From: Symsagittifera roscoffensis
Lineage: Eukaryota; Xenacoelomorpha; Acoela; Convolutidae
DNA length: 64,000 nt
Assembly: GCF_963678635.1 (NCBI RefSeq)
Contig: NC_087063.1
Coordinates: 57,916,759-57,980,758 of the forward strand
Reading direction: 5' to 3'
The position numbers were made by a program, and so were the translations under genes. Every line of letters starts with the position of its first letter. Within the stretch, counting starts at the first letter, position 1. The notes beneath the pieces are model-generated. The model had not been told where the DNA came from. It was given only the letters and a program-made list of their open reading frames with translations, and did no database searches. Below, in pieces: positions 42,735-54,307 of this stretch.

Positions 42735-43590
42735 TTAAAGATCAGTCCTGACTACTTCTTTCTGCGGCAACAAACTCATCGATCGTTTTGATAAGGATTT
42801 TGTTTCTAGATCATCCGCTGCGTTGTCAAAGACTGTTTCGCTTGGTACCAGGTAGCGATTACTGTTAGGGTCTTGATATACCTCTCTGTCCATGTCTCTT
42901 GCTCGAGTCTCCATTAGCAACGTGTGGATCGCTAGCTCTGACAATTCCGATCCTGTGCTTGAGTTCCTGTCTGAGTAAGTGTCAATCCCTGAATTCCTCG
43001 AGTCGTCAGCAACTGAAGAATCTGTCACTGAGCATGTTTCTTCTTCGGGATCAGTTTTATGCGTTCTGCTCATCCATCTGAACTCCCCGTACAAAATTTT
43101 ATCCACCAGGTCTTGTTCCTCACCTTGAACATTTTCCCTTTACCTGACTCTCCGGACAAACTTTCTTGTACCGGGTCTTGTTGATAAATTCGCTTGTTCC
43201 CATCAACGTCCTTCTCCCCGGACAATCTTTCTTGCCCCAGGTTTTGTCAACCTCTTCGCCTTTCTGATCCTGATCCTCAAAGGTGACGGTTTTCCTTTGT
43301 GTCCATTTCGACTGTTCTCTTCGTTTGTATTGTGCACTTGTCAAGACGTTTTGGGGTATCGAGGGTACTAGTTCCTGAACTATTGTCCTACAATCCCTTT
43401 CATTTTCCTTGTGTTGACGTCTTGATGGCTTGATCCTTACTTTCTCACTGACAGTTATCAATGCCATGGCTGCTGACCACTCGGGGTCATCTGCAGTCAC
43501 TTCTCTCTCCAACAATTCACCCAGCATCCACATCACTTGCGGAGTGACATGAACCGTTTCGTCCAGCATTGAGAAGCTGTTTATCTTCAT
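42735..43590 (-). pseudogene. pol linker between RT and integrase, Gypsy copy B
   Basis: Two ORFs (43120-43590 and 42735-43106) in different frames. Both are hydrophilic and Ser/Lys/Glu-rich. The first includes VTPQVMWMLGELLEREVTAD, the second LSELAIHTLLMETRAR. The DNA has three CTCCCCGGACAA-like blocks (43083, 43145, 43215) like those in copy A at 3365 and 3415. No domain recognised. Confidence 0.55.
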
Positions 43591-44540
43591 ACGAGAGAGC
43601 TCCTGTTGGACAAAGCAACAGATCCTGAGATGGCTACTTCTGATGCATCTGTGTCAAGAACATACATGCCCTTCTCTGTAGGCATGCCTAAAACTGGCGC
43701 TTCGCACAGCTCCCGCTTCATGTTCTCGAAGGCAGCTTGAGCTTCTTCGTTCCATTCGAACTTCTTTCCTTTGTTGCGCATCAGTTTCTGCAATGGGTAC
43801 ACCTGGTCTGCGTATCCTTTTATGAACTCGCGCTATAAATTGGCAAACCCTAGGAAGCTCATGAGTTGTGTGTCTGTTCTGGGAGCCTTCCATGTCAACA
43901 CAGCCTCAACTGCTTCCGGATCCGGCCTTACGCCGTGCCTGTCCACCATTCTTCACAGATATTTAATTGAATCCCTAAGGATTTCATATTTCATTGGTTT
44001 GCATTTCAAAACTGCTGTTTTTATGCAACCAAAGACCTCAATGAGCCAAACAAGGATTTTTTCCAAGATGGGTGTTGCTATGACCACGTCATCCACGTAA
44101 CACATCACAAGGTTCCCGTACTTTTTTGTCACTCTGGTCAAAGCCTGAGCCATCAGTCTTTGAAAAGTGGCCGTGGCGTTGCACAAGCCAAAGGGCAGCC
44201 TCATCCACTGGTACAACCCCAATTCACATGCGAATCCGGTCTTTTCCCTGTCCTTCTTCCGCAGAGGGACCTGCCACAAGGCAGAACTCAAGTCCAAAGC
44301 GGTGCAGATCTTGGCGCCGCCAAGCTTCGAGAGGCTCTCGTCTATTCGCGGTGTCGGGTACACATCATTTATTGTCACTGCGTTCAGGTAACGAAAGTCG
44401 CAACAGAACTTCAGCTGTCCCCCTTTCTTCTTGGTCATGACTACACCGCAAGCCCAAGGTGATTTCGAGGGTTCTATCATGTCGTATTTGAGCAAAATTT
44501 CTAATTCCGGTCGGCACGCTTCCAATTTATGAGGCGTCAT
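43587..44540 (-). pseudogene. reverse transcriptase with RNase H deletion, Gypsy copy B
   Basis: ORF 43953-44540 covers fingers to thumb: FCCDFRYLNAVTINDVYP, ALDLSSALWQVPL, LPFGLCNATATFQ and YVDDVVIATP. A stop follows after DSIKYL, and the frame continues through GFANL, a stop, then ORF 43587-43802 with LMRNKGKKFEWNEEAQ and LDTDASEVAIS. After the first RNase H Asp the sequence jumps to linker, so the Glu, the second and third Asp and most of the fold are gone. Cannot replicate on its own. Confidence 0.9.
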
Positions 44541-44688
44541 TCGCCTTGCGCCTTCCCTATGAGGAATGGCGCCTTCCTATAATTCTATTTCGTGTTCGAT
44601 GAAGCTGCAACAACCGATATCTGCCTTATGTTATGAAAATACGTCCGCGTTCAGATTTAAAACCACCCTTAATGATTCAAAATCCCCC

Positions 44689-44967
44689 TCACTTCTTTTC
44701 CCTCTCAAGTGTTCTATCTTCGGATTCTAGTTCGTATGACGAGGGGCGTTCCGGAAAATTTGAGCAGCTTGACAAGCCGTCATCCGTTTCGGATTTCATT
44801 GAAAACAGTTCATTATTAGATTTAAATTCATCAATTCTCTTTAAAATTTTATCTTTATCAGCATAAATTGGGCAGTCTTTCACGTTATATCTCTTCAAGT
44901 TTTGTGTCTCATCATTGTCGGTTTTCATCGGCAAAGCGTAACCAAGTTTCTTTCCAGACTGGATCAA
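44689..44967 (-). pseudogene. PR-RT linker remnant, Gypsy copy B
   Basis: Begins at SGKKLGYALPMKT and continues NLKRYNVKDCPIYADKDKIL, SMKSETDDGLSS, ERPSSYE. It corresponds to the end of the PR-RT linker and the spacer before RT in copy A. About 390 bp that should hold the protease C-terminus and most of the linker are missing between this ORF and the protease ORF; the two overlap by four bases at the join. Confidence 0.65.
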
Positions 44968-45392
44968 AACCGTGGTGTCACATCGAAGTTCCGGACAAAA
45001 TCACGGCCCAAGATGAATTGGTCTGAGTCGTCTAACTTCTCAACCACCAGAAAGCTCATCCAAAGATCGCTTCCTCCCATGTGCAGGACCATTATTGGTG
45101 TCCTTCCGGCCATGTAGACTGCTCCGCGGTTGGCGGCCGCCAATCTGAGGTTCGTTGGAATTGGATCTTCCCTCGTGAAGCCCATTCTTTCCCAAGTCTT
45201 TATCGGCATCACGCTTACCACAGCTACTGTATCCAGTAGTCTTGTTACTCTAGTTTTCTTCCCATTGGTGTCTAGCAGATGTGCAGTCATATCTGCTTCG
45301 TACTCTATGTGTACTGCATCTTGCTCCATCATGGCATCATGGCCGATTCTACGGACCTTAAGTTCTTCCTCACCCGAATAGATCTGCCCCAT
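44964..45392 (-). pseudogene. aspartic protease with altered active site, Gypsy copy B
   Basis: The fold order is preserved (IGHDAMMEQDAV, LLDTVAVVSVMPIKTWERMG, GGSDLWMSFLVVEKLD, QFILGRDFVRNFDV) but the catalytic Asp-Thr-Gly reads Asp-Thr-Val. The Gly is needed for the fireman's-grip geometry, so activity is very unlikely. The C-terminus is cut by the deletion described for the linker remnant. Confidence 0.88.
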
Positions 45393-46190
45393 TTGGTCAC
45401 TATCTGTGTTGTGACGTAGGTCCTAGTGTAGATAGTTATCCCGTCAACGTTCAACATCACTTTATACGGTCCATAGACTTCCACGTGGAGTTTCTTGGTT
45501 CGAGGGCCACCCGTTGTCAACAACGCTCGCTCAGCCCTCGACTCAGTGCGTGGCTCTACCTGTCTCAGATAATCTGCATATGTATCTAAATGCATCATAG
45601 TGAACGCTGAGGGTTCACTTAGGTTCCTGATCACCTGATATCCCGCAACTGAAGTTATTGACTGTATTCTGCTTCCCTGTGGCACCATGCCGAACGTCTG
45701 CCCAGAGATCACGTTTAGTTTCATGCTCAAACTGCTTGATTCTTTTGTTTCTTCGACTTCTGATGCCTCGAAGCCGTTTAGCCTTTCTTTAATTTTCTCA
45801 CTCTCTAGTTCGAGCATCACCTTTTGTTTGATCTCCTTCGTCACCAACTCCTGCTGGACTCTGTTTAAAGCATCTCTCGCGTCTGCCCTATAGTCGATCT
45901 TGGATTCATCTGCCGCCGTCACTGATTCAGGTTCACGCATTTCTTCAGTTATTGCCTGCATCTTTTTTGCCAGCTCTTGCGGTTTCTCTTTTCTGCGTGC
46001 CTCCACTTTACTCAACAGGCGAGCCTTGCTGGCTTTCACCCCCGATAAAACTTCCTCGTGCCTTGGATGCTTGATGTCTGCCACGGCATCCCAAAATTGT
46101 GAGCAATCCGATTTAAAATGACCTTCCAAGTTACAAAAGAAACACTTTGGGCCGAATTTTGCAATTACTCCCCTATGAAATCTTCATGAT
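45329..46190 (-). CDS. nucleocapsid to protease region, Gypsy copy B
   Basis: The second zinc knuckle CFFCNLEGHFKSDC sits at the very start (about 46100-46150), with the first one (CASCSSTDHHVSAC) upstream near 46275-46320 in another frame. A long Lys/Glu-rich helical segment follows (MQAITEEMREPESV, KQKVMLELESEKIKERL), then the element-specific region SITSVAGYQVIRNLSEPS, YADYLRQVEP and PYKVMLNVDGI before the protease. The same order is seen in copy A, where it is broken into two ORFs. Confidence 0.8.
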
Positions 46191-46425
46191 CGACCTCTGA
46201 CGCATCTTTATCCTCGAGGCTAAAGCCTATCGCTTTCATGCGCTGTTTGTAGGTTGGGCATGCTGACACATGATGGTCCGTCGAACTGCAACTTGCACAA
46301 GAGCGTCTATTGTCCATATCGTTCCTTGGTTTGTACCAGTTGTTACCTTGGTTTGCTGGTCCATTGTTAAAAATGCCATAATTATTTTTGTAATGTCCAG
46401 AATTCGATGAAGGCTTCAGTAAAAG

Positions 46426-47407
46426 TTATTCCTTTGACTTGATTCTCAACTCCTCTGCTGTTGGCGCATTGGTTGAAAGAGGTGTGTAATGTAAAGCTAG
46501 CATCGTTCGAAGCTCATCATTCTTCACAACATCGATGACTTGTGATACTACTGCCAGGTTCATCCTCTTGTGCGACTCATTTCGTTGGCTACGCCTTCTA
46601 AGCATCTCCAAATCGTCTAGAAACTTGTCTATCGTCTCGTCTTCACGTTGCGTCCGTTTCTCGAAGCGCATCATCGCTTGGTGTCCTTGCACCCCTGAGC
46701 CAAAACGAGTTAACAAGATTTTCTCAGCAGTGTCCCGCTGTACTGCTATTTGCCATCAAGCAGTTAGGGCTATCCCTTCCAGGTTACTGGTGAGCGCACT
46801 GCATTCTTGTCTTTTTGTCAGGTCCTCCTCTTCGAAATGCAGTTTCATTACCTCTATACAGGTATCAATACAGCCATCAGATTCGTCTTTATAGCATCTT
46901 GGTTTCTTAAAACCCTTCTGGATTTTTCACTGCGTTCACTGGTTCTAGACAAGTCGTTAGGAATGTTTCCAATGACCTGTTCAGAGGTTCAAAGGCTGTG
47001 ACCATTGATTTCGCGTCCCTTCAATGCCCCGCTTGAGCATCATTAACCCCTGATAGAGGTTCTGGATTTTCCCTCCTGTTCGAATCGATGGGATGACTTC
47101 TTCCTTGATTCGCATGACTCCAGTTCATGAAATCACATTTCCCAGTCGCATGTGTGTCTTTCGTTGGTCGTTTGTTTGAGGTCGGTATGTTGCCAGTCGA
47201 TCTTCCTCTGATGTATGGGCCCCGTGGCCTATTGTCCCCTGTGGCATAGCTGGATGAACTGCCTCTTCCTCTAGTGGATCCATATGTCCTTCTTCTATTG
47301 GGTTGTTCCTTGAATTTCACTCTCGGCTCCCTGTCGGGCTCTTCTGAGTTTGGTTCCTCTTTCTTCGATCCACTCCTGCTTCCTAATAGCCCATCCAACC
47401 TATCCAT
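46426..47407 (-). pseudogene. gag capsid region, Gypsy copy B
   Basis: ORF 46426-46716 has the capsid C-terminal region (LLTRFGSGVQGHQAMMRF, ETIDKFLDDLEMLRRR). ORF 47021-47407 is Arg/Gly/Ser-rich (YGSTRGRGSSSS, GPYIRGRSTG), a possible RNA-binding tail. Between them (46717-47020) the capsid N-terminal helices are readable only with frame changes (SNLEG, CIEVMKLH). At the position of the copy A nonsense codon, copy B has Arg. Confidence 0.7.
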
Positions 47408-47428
47408 GATAGCCTATGATCGGTTCTG

Positions 47429-48493
47429 CTAACTTCTTGTCTGTTGCCATTGATCTTTTCCTGCAGGTTTTCTCTCTCGACGCGGACTGCCCTCTAGTTC
47501 AATCATTCTTAAGGACACCTGTTCATTCTGTTCTCCTATGCTGCCCGCTATGTTGCTCATGTCTTCTTCTTTTGATGCTCCGTTGTCCACTAATGGCGTC
47601 ACAAGTGGTGGTGTCACCCTATCGGTTCCGGGTAGCTTGGTGCTGGTCGAGACTCGAGTCTTAACTCTCTACCTCGACGTGTCTTCATGATCCACTTCTG
47701 GATCTACTGGTGGGTTACATAGTCCCGTGTTTCTGTTCTTCCCAGTTCGCATTTCCGAGTTCGTCATGCTCACAAAGTCTCCTGACTGGCCTGATCCGTT
47801 TGTGGTCTTGCTAAATGCCCTGACCACACCAAATTGGTCCATAGAGCCAGTCTCTCTATTGGTGGTGTATGCATCATTCTCCTGAGTCGAACTATTGAGG
47901 CTGACTTGAGATCCGGAGTAATCTTGCTCGTCATCGTCCTCCTGATCTTCCTGGGTTTCTGCTTCGTCGCCTGTACCCGTTCCCATGGTAAATGGAAAAA
48001 AGTTTCCAAAAGTGTTCTTCACTCTTTCTGAAAACGATGAGGACGTTGCCGGTTTCTCCATCACACCATGCATCATAGTGTTGTCTGTGGGTGATCTTGT
48101 AGTCGCCACGTTTTCAGTAGAGATTTCGGACAGTTCCGATATCTCTTCTCGGTCTAGTGTCCCGGAGGAAGTGGCAAAATCTTGGCCTTGTTCTACCGGA
48201 GTAGATTCACTCGCCAATCTTCTGTTTCCACTCCCTTCCGGTCCATGTCCCTCTCGATTCTCATCTATGGCAGGGTCCGGATGGACCTCTACTTCTAATA
48301 TTTCCTTTTGTCCTTCTGAGGGCTTTTGACTCATGGTTTCAACCACTCCGCCTGAGACTTTCTTACCTTTGTCGGTCCGGTTTCGTGCAATACTTTCCAC
48401 AAAAGGGTCGCTCCTTGTCTTTCTTTGTTTCTCTGGTATGAATTTTCTAGAGCTATCACTTAGTTTAGGTATCCTTGACTTGTATAGACTCAT
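47429..48493 (-). CDS. gag N-terminal part, Gypsy copy B
   Basis: An ATG at 48493 opens MSLYKSRIPKLSDSSRKFIP. The 274-codon ORF (to 47669) is Ser/Thr/Glu/Gly-rich and disordered in look, with two acidic blocks (EDQEDDDEQDY). A second short ORF (47429-47617) with MIELEGSPRRERKP follows after a frame change. Its first ~120 codons recur, shortened, at 51761-52175. No similarity to the copy A Gag start is visible. Confidence 0.75.
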
Positions 48494-50756
48494 TTTTGAT
48501 TTATCACTTCTTACTGCCTATACACTCAATTCGATAGCTTGTGTCCGTTTTGTTTGACTACTGATAAAAATAACACAACACAATAAATTCCAAAAATTTC
48601 ACTTAAATAGTGACCACGAATCCTTTTATGCTATCACAGTACAGCGTATGTACAAATTATTCACAACAATCATTTTTTGTTTGTAAGATAAGAAGCTAGC
48701 ACAGTCTGATGATATCAATATATTTAAAAGATAGTGTACTCACTACCCAATCAAGAACAGGTATTATTGATTTAAAACCAAAATGAAGGGGAAAAAATTA
48801 TTTTTAAAGAAAAATGTATGTGTTTTGTACTTAAGTTCATCGTAATACAATAGTCGAACTTGTTTTTAAAGAAAGAGCTCTCCCTGTTTGGTGCCGCACC
48901 AAACAGACAAAACTTGAAGGCAGTTATTTTCTCAAGTGGGCGTCTATTGCATCCACCGAGTCCTGTCTTACCTATCTGCCTTCGGATTGCCCGAGCTAGA
49001 CTTACTAAAAATCTCAATGCAATCACCTTTCCAAAAAATGATTTGGATATAAATCCACACAAATCAGGACAAACTTTTATTCAATTTAGACTTAGTGTAG
49101 CGAATATCTGGGCTTAGACCTGTTTTGTTTTACTCTGGTCCTTTTGAAGGGCAAGTTACCAGTGCAGTCACTGGTTTCTAGCCTGACAACTAAGAATCTA
49201 ATATTCTTGAGTATTTACTTTTCCTTTTGTCCACTTAAGTTTTGACAAAAGTATGACTTTTCCGGATTGGCAAAATTAGGACCCCTCACGGTTGGCAAAA
49301 TTAGGACCCTTCCGGATTGGCAAAATTGGGACCGTTCCGGACTGACAAAAACAGGACCCCTCCGGATTGGCAAATTTAGGATCATTCCGGTTGGGCAAAA
49401 TTGGGACCCTTCCGGAACGGCAAAAATAGGACACTTCCGGATTGGCAAAATTGGAACCCCTCCGGATTGGCAAAATTGGGACCCCACCGGATTGGCAAAA
49501 TTGGGATCCCTCCGGATTGGGACCCCTCCGGGTTTGTAAAAACAGCCGGATACGTTCTCCGATGCTATTATGCTGTAGGAACTAACTAGGAAAGGTAGAG
49601 TTTCCGTCCCTAGACCCTTCCGGATCGAAGTTAAGCCACTTATTTTGCTATTTTACTCAACTGTGAAGGGTCTTCTAACTAGCCTAGTTTCGACTCGACT
49701 ATGGTTTTCTGGGTTCTTTAGCCCTTCCGTTTTGTCTAGAGCAGCGTACTATTGCCTTATTCAACCGTTACTACCCTTTGGTAGGGGATAAGGGCTTTCC
49801 AAAAAGTTTTTACAACACTTGAAGGGTCTACCTTCAATAATTGGTAATTTTGCTAAAAACAATCTTGAAAAATTTTCACGCTTACTTATTCAAATAATAG
49901 AAGGCTCTACGAGTCAGCTCAGCTAAGTTCTGATCTGATGGCACTAAGATCAACTAGATTTGTCCAGTAGCTCCAAAGTTATTAACCAAAATTTCTTTTT
50001 TCTAAAGTCAAAAATTTTCCTATCTTATAGGTCCCGCCTAACTTTTTTTCGGAAGTCTTATCTTTTCGACCTAAAAATTATTGATCGGAGCTCAGAAGGC
50101 CTATGTTCTTCTAGTTCAATGCAAGTAACCCGATCTAAAACGTTCCAGCTGAAACAAATTGCCAAAAACAATGCTATTTGAATCCTTCCGGAATGATGGA
50201 TCCACTAAATCAAACACGTTAAGTTAGATTTCACTGTAACCCGGAAGATATTGGCAAACGGGATTTAAAACCTATCGATTCAATAATGTAAGTTGTCCGA
50301 ACAACAACTTTTACTGTCCTAACTCACCTAACTCAAAAATTTTAAAAATTGTTCTAATTTTGTAGCGTTTCGTTTTTTCAAAAATCAAGAAAATTCGAGT
50401 TTCGGTACCCAATTGGTTCCAACTACTTCCGAACTAAAATTAATGGTTCCACTAATTATACTAGTACAATTACAATGTAACTAATTGTTTTAGCACTTTT
50501 TTTGTTTAAAAAAATATCGATATATCAAAAATCGCGATTTGTGGGGTGATCAAATTATCGCCATTTTGACCCTAAAAACCGGTCTGCTCACTGTGTTTTT
50601 CACTGAAAAAGGTATAAGAGTATTAATACAGGCTGTATAGATAGTAATACTAGTAATTTTACACCCCTCCGGATTTGTTCAATATCCGAAGTAAGATGCT
50701 TAACTCAAAAAATTGCAATTCGGTGAAGGGTCACTACAGTGCAGTCACTGTCGAGC
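48494..50756 (-). other. 5' untranslated region of Gypsy B, copy 1
   Basis: AT-rich, no gene. It is repeated at 52176-54307. It holds the minisatellite described separately and several further ACCCCTCCGG or GAAGGGTC blocks (near 49610, 49670, 49815, 50665, 50726). On the minus strand a 5' leader of >2 kb between LTR and gag is unusually long for a Gypsy element; copy A has a similarly long one (9080-12200). Confidence 0.55.
49259..49540. repeat. minisatellite of ~26-bp units in the Gypsy B leader, copy 1
   Basis: About eleven imperfect units of the type GATTGGCAAAATTGGGACCC-CTCCG. Unit lengths vary (24-27 bp). The duplicate at 52928-53095 has about six. The chance ORFs across it follow from the absence of stops in the unit. 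Confidence 0.92.
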
Positions 50757-51507
50757 CCCCCACAGATTGATATCTTACTTTTTGTACCAAATGGGATAAA
50801 AAACTTGTTAACGATACCCAACAGTCGATTGTTGTGGTCCTTGAGCCCCTTCTTGTCGCTCCTTGCACTGCTTGCCGGATCAGTCTTCTTCTCTAATCAC
50901 GAGACCCAATCTAGCATTAGCGTGCTTAAATACTCAATAACCCTACAGTACAAGCATCAGAAACAGGTCACAAAATTGATCGTAACTATCCTGACTGATA
51001 TAAATTGCTGTAACATCAATGTATATAACAACAACAATTTGCAGGGTCGGATCACATCTCGTCTGGGGTGATGATTTCTACTGATTTTATACTTTTTACC
51101 TTTTTTGTTTTTTTTTCGGTTATTTTTTTAAGGTTTTTTGTTTTGCTTAGTTAATATACTACTTTTTATTTGGTTTCCTGTATATCTTAAATGTTTTTGG
51201 TTACAAATTTCTCAGGGAATGACGGCACGGCGAATCCCCCTCACCCTTCCTGGTGCGTGAATTTTCGGTCTCAATTAGGTTAAAAAGCTATTCGGTGAAA
51301 AGCATGTAGAGGGTACCGAAACATGCTTTTGGGTACCGAAATTCAAGGGAATCCGGAAGGCTTCCGCGTTCCGAACTACCCTTCCGCTCCGGTGGCTAGG
51401 GCCTTGTTCTGAGCATCTGCTTGGCGCGGATTGCTCGTTAACAGTTCTGCCGGTCATGATGTTAACAAAAAATAACACCCAGGAGCGCCATAAAAACATC
51501 TATGTAA
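50757..51507 (-). promoter_or_regulatory. putative LTR of Gypsy B, copy 1
   Basis: On the minus strand it begins TGTTACATAGATGTTTTTATG, contains a TATA-like TATAAAATC (plus 51085-51095) and ends next to TGGGGGGCTCGACAGTG at about 50752-50768. That sequence resembles a tRNA-Pro-type primer-binding site (TGGGGGCTCG) with one extra G. The terminal CA is not obvious. A second copy is at about 54308-55009. A 3' LTR after the macrodomain was not found, so this rests on edge, TATA and PBS-like features only. Confidence 0.45.
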
Positions 51508-51760
51508 CATTCGCCCGGAAATACATATCGACGTAAAATAAAGGTAGGTTCTAAAACGACTGGCTGGCGTCTAAACACAGCTCTACATGCTTTTCACCTT
51601 CTCTGCCAAAGCCAGTTCTTTTGGTTGTCTTTCTTACATCGGGTCGACAAAAAAAACGTTCCTGTTTCCGGCTTCGATCAGAACGCTCCAATTAAATTAA
51701 TTATATGCAAAAATAGTGAGCTCATGGCTGGGTCTCACTATCCCCAGAGTCCAAGTATCC
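51508..51760. repeat. repeat R1, copy 5 (first ~250 bp)
   Basis: Starts at ATTCGCCCGGAAATACATATCG directly after the LTR-like edge and runs to ATCCCCAGAGTCC, where it switches into a gag fragment. Confidence 0.85.
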
Positions 51761-52175
51761 TCAGGTCCAGTCTGTGGGTGATCTTGTAGTCGCCACGTTT
51801 TCAGTAGAGATGTCGGACAGTTCCGACATCTCTCCTTGGTTTAGAGTCCCGGAGGAATCTTGGCCTTGTTCTACCGGAGTATATTCACTCGCCAATCTTC
51901 TGTTTCCACTCCCTTCCGGTCCATGTCCCTCTCGATTCTCATCTGTGGCAGAGTCCGGTTGGAGCTCTTCTTCTAACATTGCCTTTTGTCCTTCTGAGGA
52001 TTTTTGACTCCTGGTTTCAACCACTCCTGGTTTCAAAATTTCTTACCTTTGTCGGTCCGGTTTCGTGCAATACTTTCCACAAAAGGGTCCCTCCTTGTCT
52101 TTCTTTGTTTCTCTGGTATGAATTTCCTAGAGCTATCACTTAGTTTAGGTATCCTTGACTTGTATAGACTCATTT
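51761..52175 (-). pseudogene. gag N-terminal fragment of Gypsy B type
   Basis: The minus sequence from 52175 reads SLYKSRIPKLSDSS, PFVESIARNRTDKGKK, then a stop, then ORF 51761-52036 (VETRSQKSSEGQKAML, GHGPEGSGNRRLASEYTP, ISTENVATTRSPTD). It matches 48493-48080 with ~93% identity and small indels. It marks the breakpoint of a ~3.5 kb tandem duplication covering leader and LTR. Confidence 0.88.
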
Positions 52176-54307
52176 TTGACTTATCACTTCTTACTGCCTA
52201 TACTCTCAATTCGATTGCTAGTGTCCGTATTGTTAACTACTGATAATTATAACACAACCCAATAAATTCCAAACATTTTACTTAATTAGTGACCACGAAC
52301 CCTTGTGTGCTATCACAGTACAACGTATATACAATTTATTCACAACAATCGATTTTTGTTTGTAAGATAAGAAGCTAGCACAGCCTGATGATATCAATAT
52401 ATTTAAAAGATAGTATACTAACTACCCAATCAAGAACAGATATTATTGATTTAAAACCAAAATGAAACAAAAAAAGATATTTTCAATGCAAAACGTATGT
52501 GTTTTGTACTTTTGTTAATAGTCGTAATACAATAATTGAACTTGTTTTAAAGAAAGAGCTCTCCCTGTTCAGTGCCGCACCAAACAAACAATACTTGAAG
52601 GCAGTAATTTTCTCAAGTGGGCGTCTATTGCACCCAACGAGTCCTGTCTTACCTATCTGCCTTCGGATTGCCCGAGCTAGACCTACTAAAATTCTCAATG
52701 CAATCACCTTTCCAAAAAATGATTTGGACTTTAATCCACACAATCAGGACAAACAATTTTTTTCAATTTAGACTTAGTGAGGCGAATATCCGGGCTTAGA
52801 CCTATTTTTTTTACTCTGGTCCTTTTGAAGGGCAAGTTACCAGTGCAGTCACTGGTTTCTAGCCTGACAACTAATAACCTAATATTCTTCACTATTTACT
52901 TTTCCTTTTGTTCACTTAAGTTTTGACAAAAATAGGACTCTTCCGGATTGGCAAAATAAGGACCCCTCACGATTGGAAAAATTAGGACCCTTCCGGATTG
53001 GCAAAAATAGGACCCTTCCAGATTGGAAAAATTGGGACCCCTCTGGATTGGCAAAATTGGGACCCCTTCGGATTGGGACCCATCCGGGTTTGTAAAAACA
53101 GCTGGATACGTTCTCCGATGCTATTATGCTATAGGAACTAACTAGGAAAGGTAGAGTTTCCGACCCTAGACCCTTCCGGCCGGATCGAAGTTAAGCCACT
53201 TATTTTGCTATTCTACTCCATTGTGAAGGGTCTTCTAACTAGCCTAGTTTCGACTCGACTATGGTTTTCTGGGTTCCTTAGCCCTTCCATTTTGTCTAGA
53301 ACAGCGTACTATTGCCTTATTTAACCGTTACTACCCTTTGGTAGGGGTATACGGGCTTTCCATAAAAATTTTTACAAAACGTGAAGGGTCTACCTTCACT
53401 AATTGGTAACTTTGCTTAAAACAATCTTAAAAATTTTTCATGCTCTCTTTTTCGAATAATAGAAGGCTCTACGAGTAAGCTCACCAAAATTATGATCTGA
53501 TGGTATCAAGATCAACTGGATTTGTCCAGTAGCTCCAAAGTTATTAACGAAAACGTCTTTTTTCTAAGGTCAAAAATTTTCCTATCTTATAGGTCCCGCC
53601 TAATTTTTTTTCGGAAGTCTTATATTTTTGACCTAAAAATTATTGATCCGAGCTCAGAAGGCCTATGTTCTTCTAGTTTATTGCAAGAAACCCGATTTAA
53701 AACGTTCCAGCTGAAAAAAAAACTGCCAAAAACAAGGCTATTTGGACCCTTCCGGATTGATGGATCCACTAAATCAAACACTTAAGTTAGATTTCACTGT
53801 AACCCGGAAGATTATTGGCAAACGGGTCTTAAAACCTGTCGATTCCTTAGTGTACGTTATCCAAACAACAATTTTTACTGTCCTAACTCAAAAATTTCAA
53901 AAGTTTTTCTAATTTTGTAGCGTTTCGTTTTTTCAAAAATAAAGAAAATTCGATTTTCGGTACGCACTTGGTTCCAACCAATTCCGAACTAAAATTATTG
54001 GTTCCACTACTTATACTAATACAGTTACGATGTAACTAACTAAAATATTGCTACGTTTTGTTTCAAAAATATCGATATCTCAAAAATCGCGATTTGTGGG
54101 GTGATCAAAATATCGCCATTTTGACCCTAAAAATCGGTCTGCTCACTGTACTTTTCACTGAAAAACGGTATAGGAGTATTAATAAAGGCTGTATAAATAA
54201 AATAATAGTAATATTATACCCCTACGGGTTTGTTCAATACCCGAATTCAGCTGCTTAACTCGGAAATTCGCAATTCGGTGAAGGGTCACTACAGTGCAGT
54301 CACTGTA
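52176..54307 (-). other. 5' untranslated region of Gypsy B type, copy 2
   Basis: Duplicate of 48494-50756 with ~90% identity. No gene. Contains the shorter minisatellite at 52928-53095. Confidence 0.6.
52928..53095. repeat. minisatellite of ~26-bp units, copy 2
   Basis: About six units of the same type as at 49259-49540, showing copy-number change since the duplication. Confidence 0.9.

Larger units (their letters stand above)
40274..48493 (-). mobile_element. Ty3/Gypsy-type retrotransposon, copy B (coding span)
   Basis: Minus strand: gag (48493 to ~46130), nucleocapsid/protease (46129-44964), RT (44540-43587, RNase H mostly deleted), pol linker (43590-42735), integrase (42476-41519), linker plus macrodomain (41374-40274). 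It belongs to the same family as copy A but differs widely (about half the residues identical in RT), and its Gag N-terminus is unrelated by eye. Multiple lesions make it non-autonomous. Confidence 0.92.

Noticed and set aside
48772-49117. Overlapping plus and minus ORFs with RQIGKTGLGGCNRRP or LRIARARLTKN
   Set aside because: Both strands open, present only in the duplicated leader (also 52483-52771), no domain, and indels between the two copies.
49259-49540. CRISPR-like array
   Set aside because: Units are contiguous with no unique spacers, and the setting is eukaryotic.
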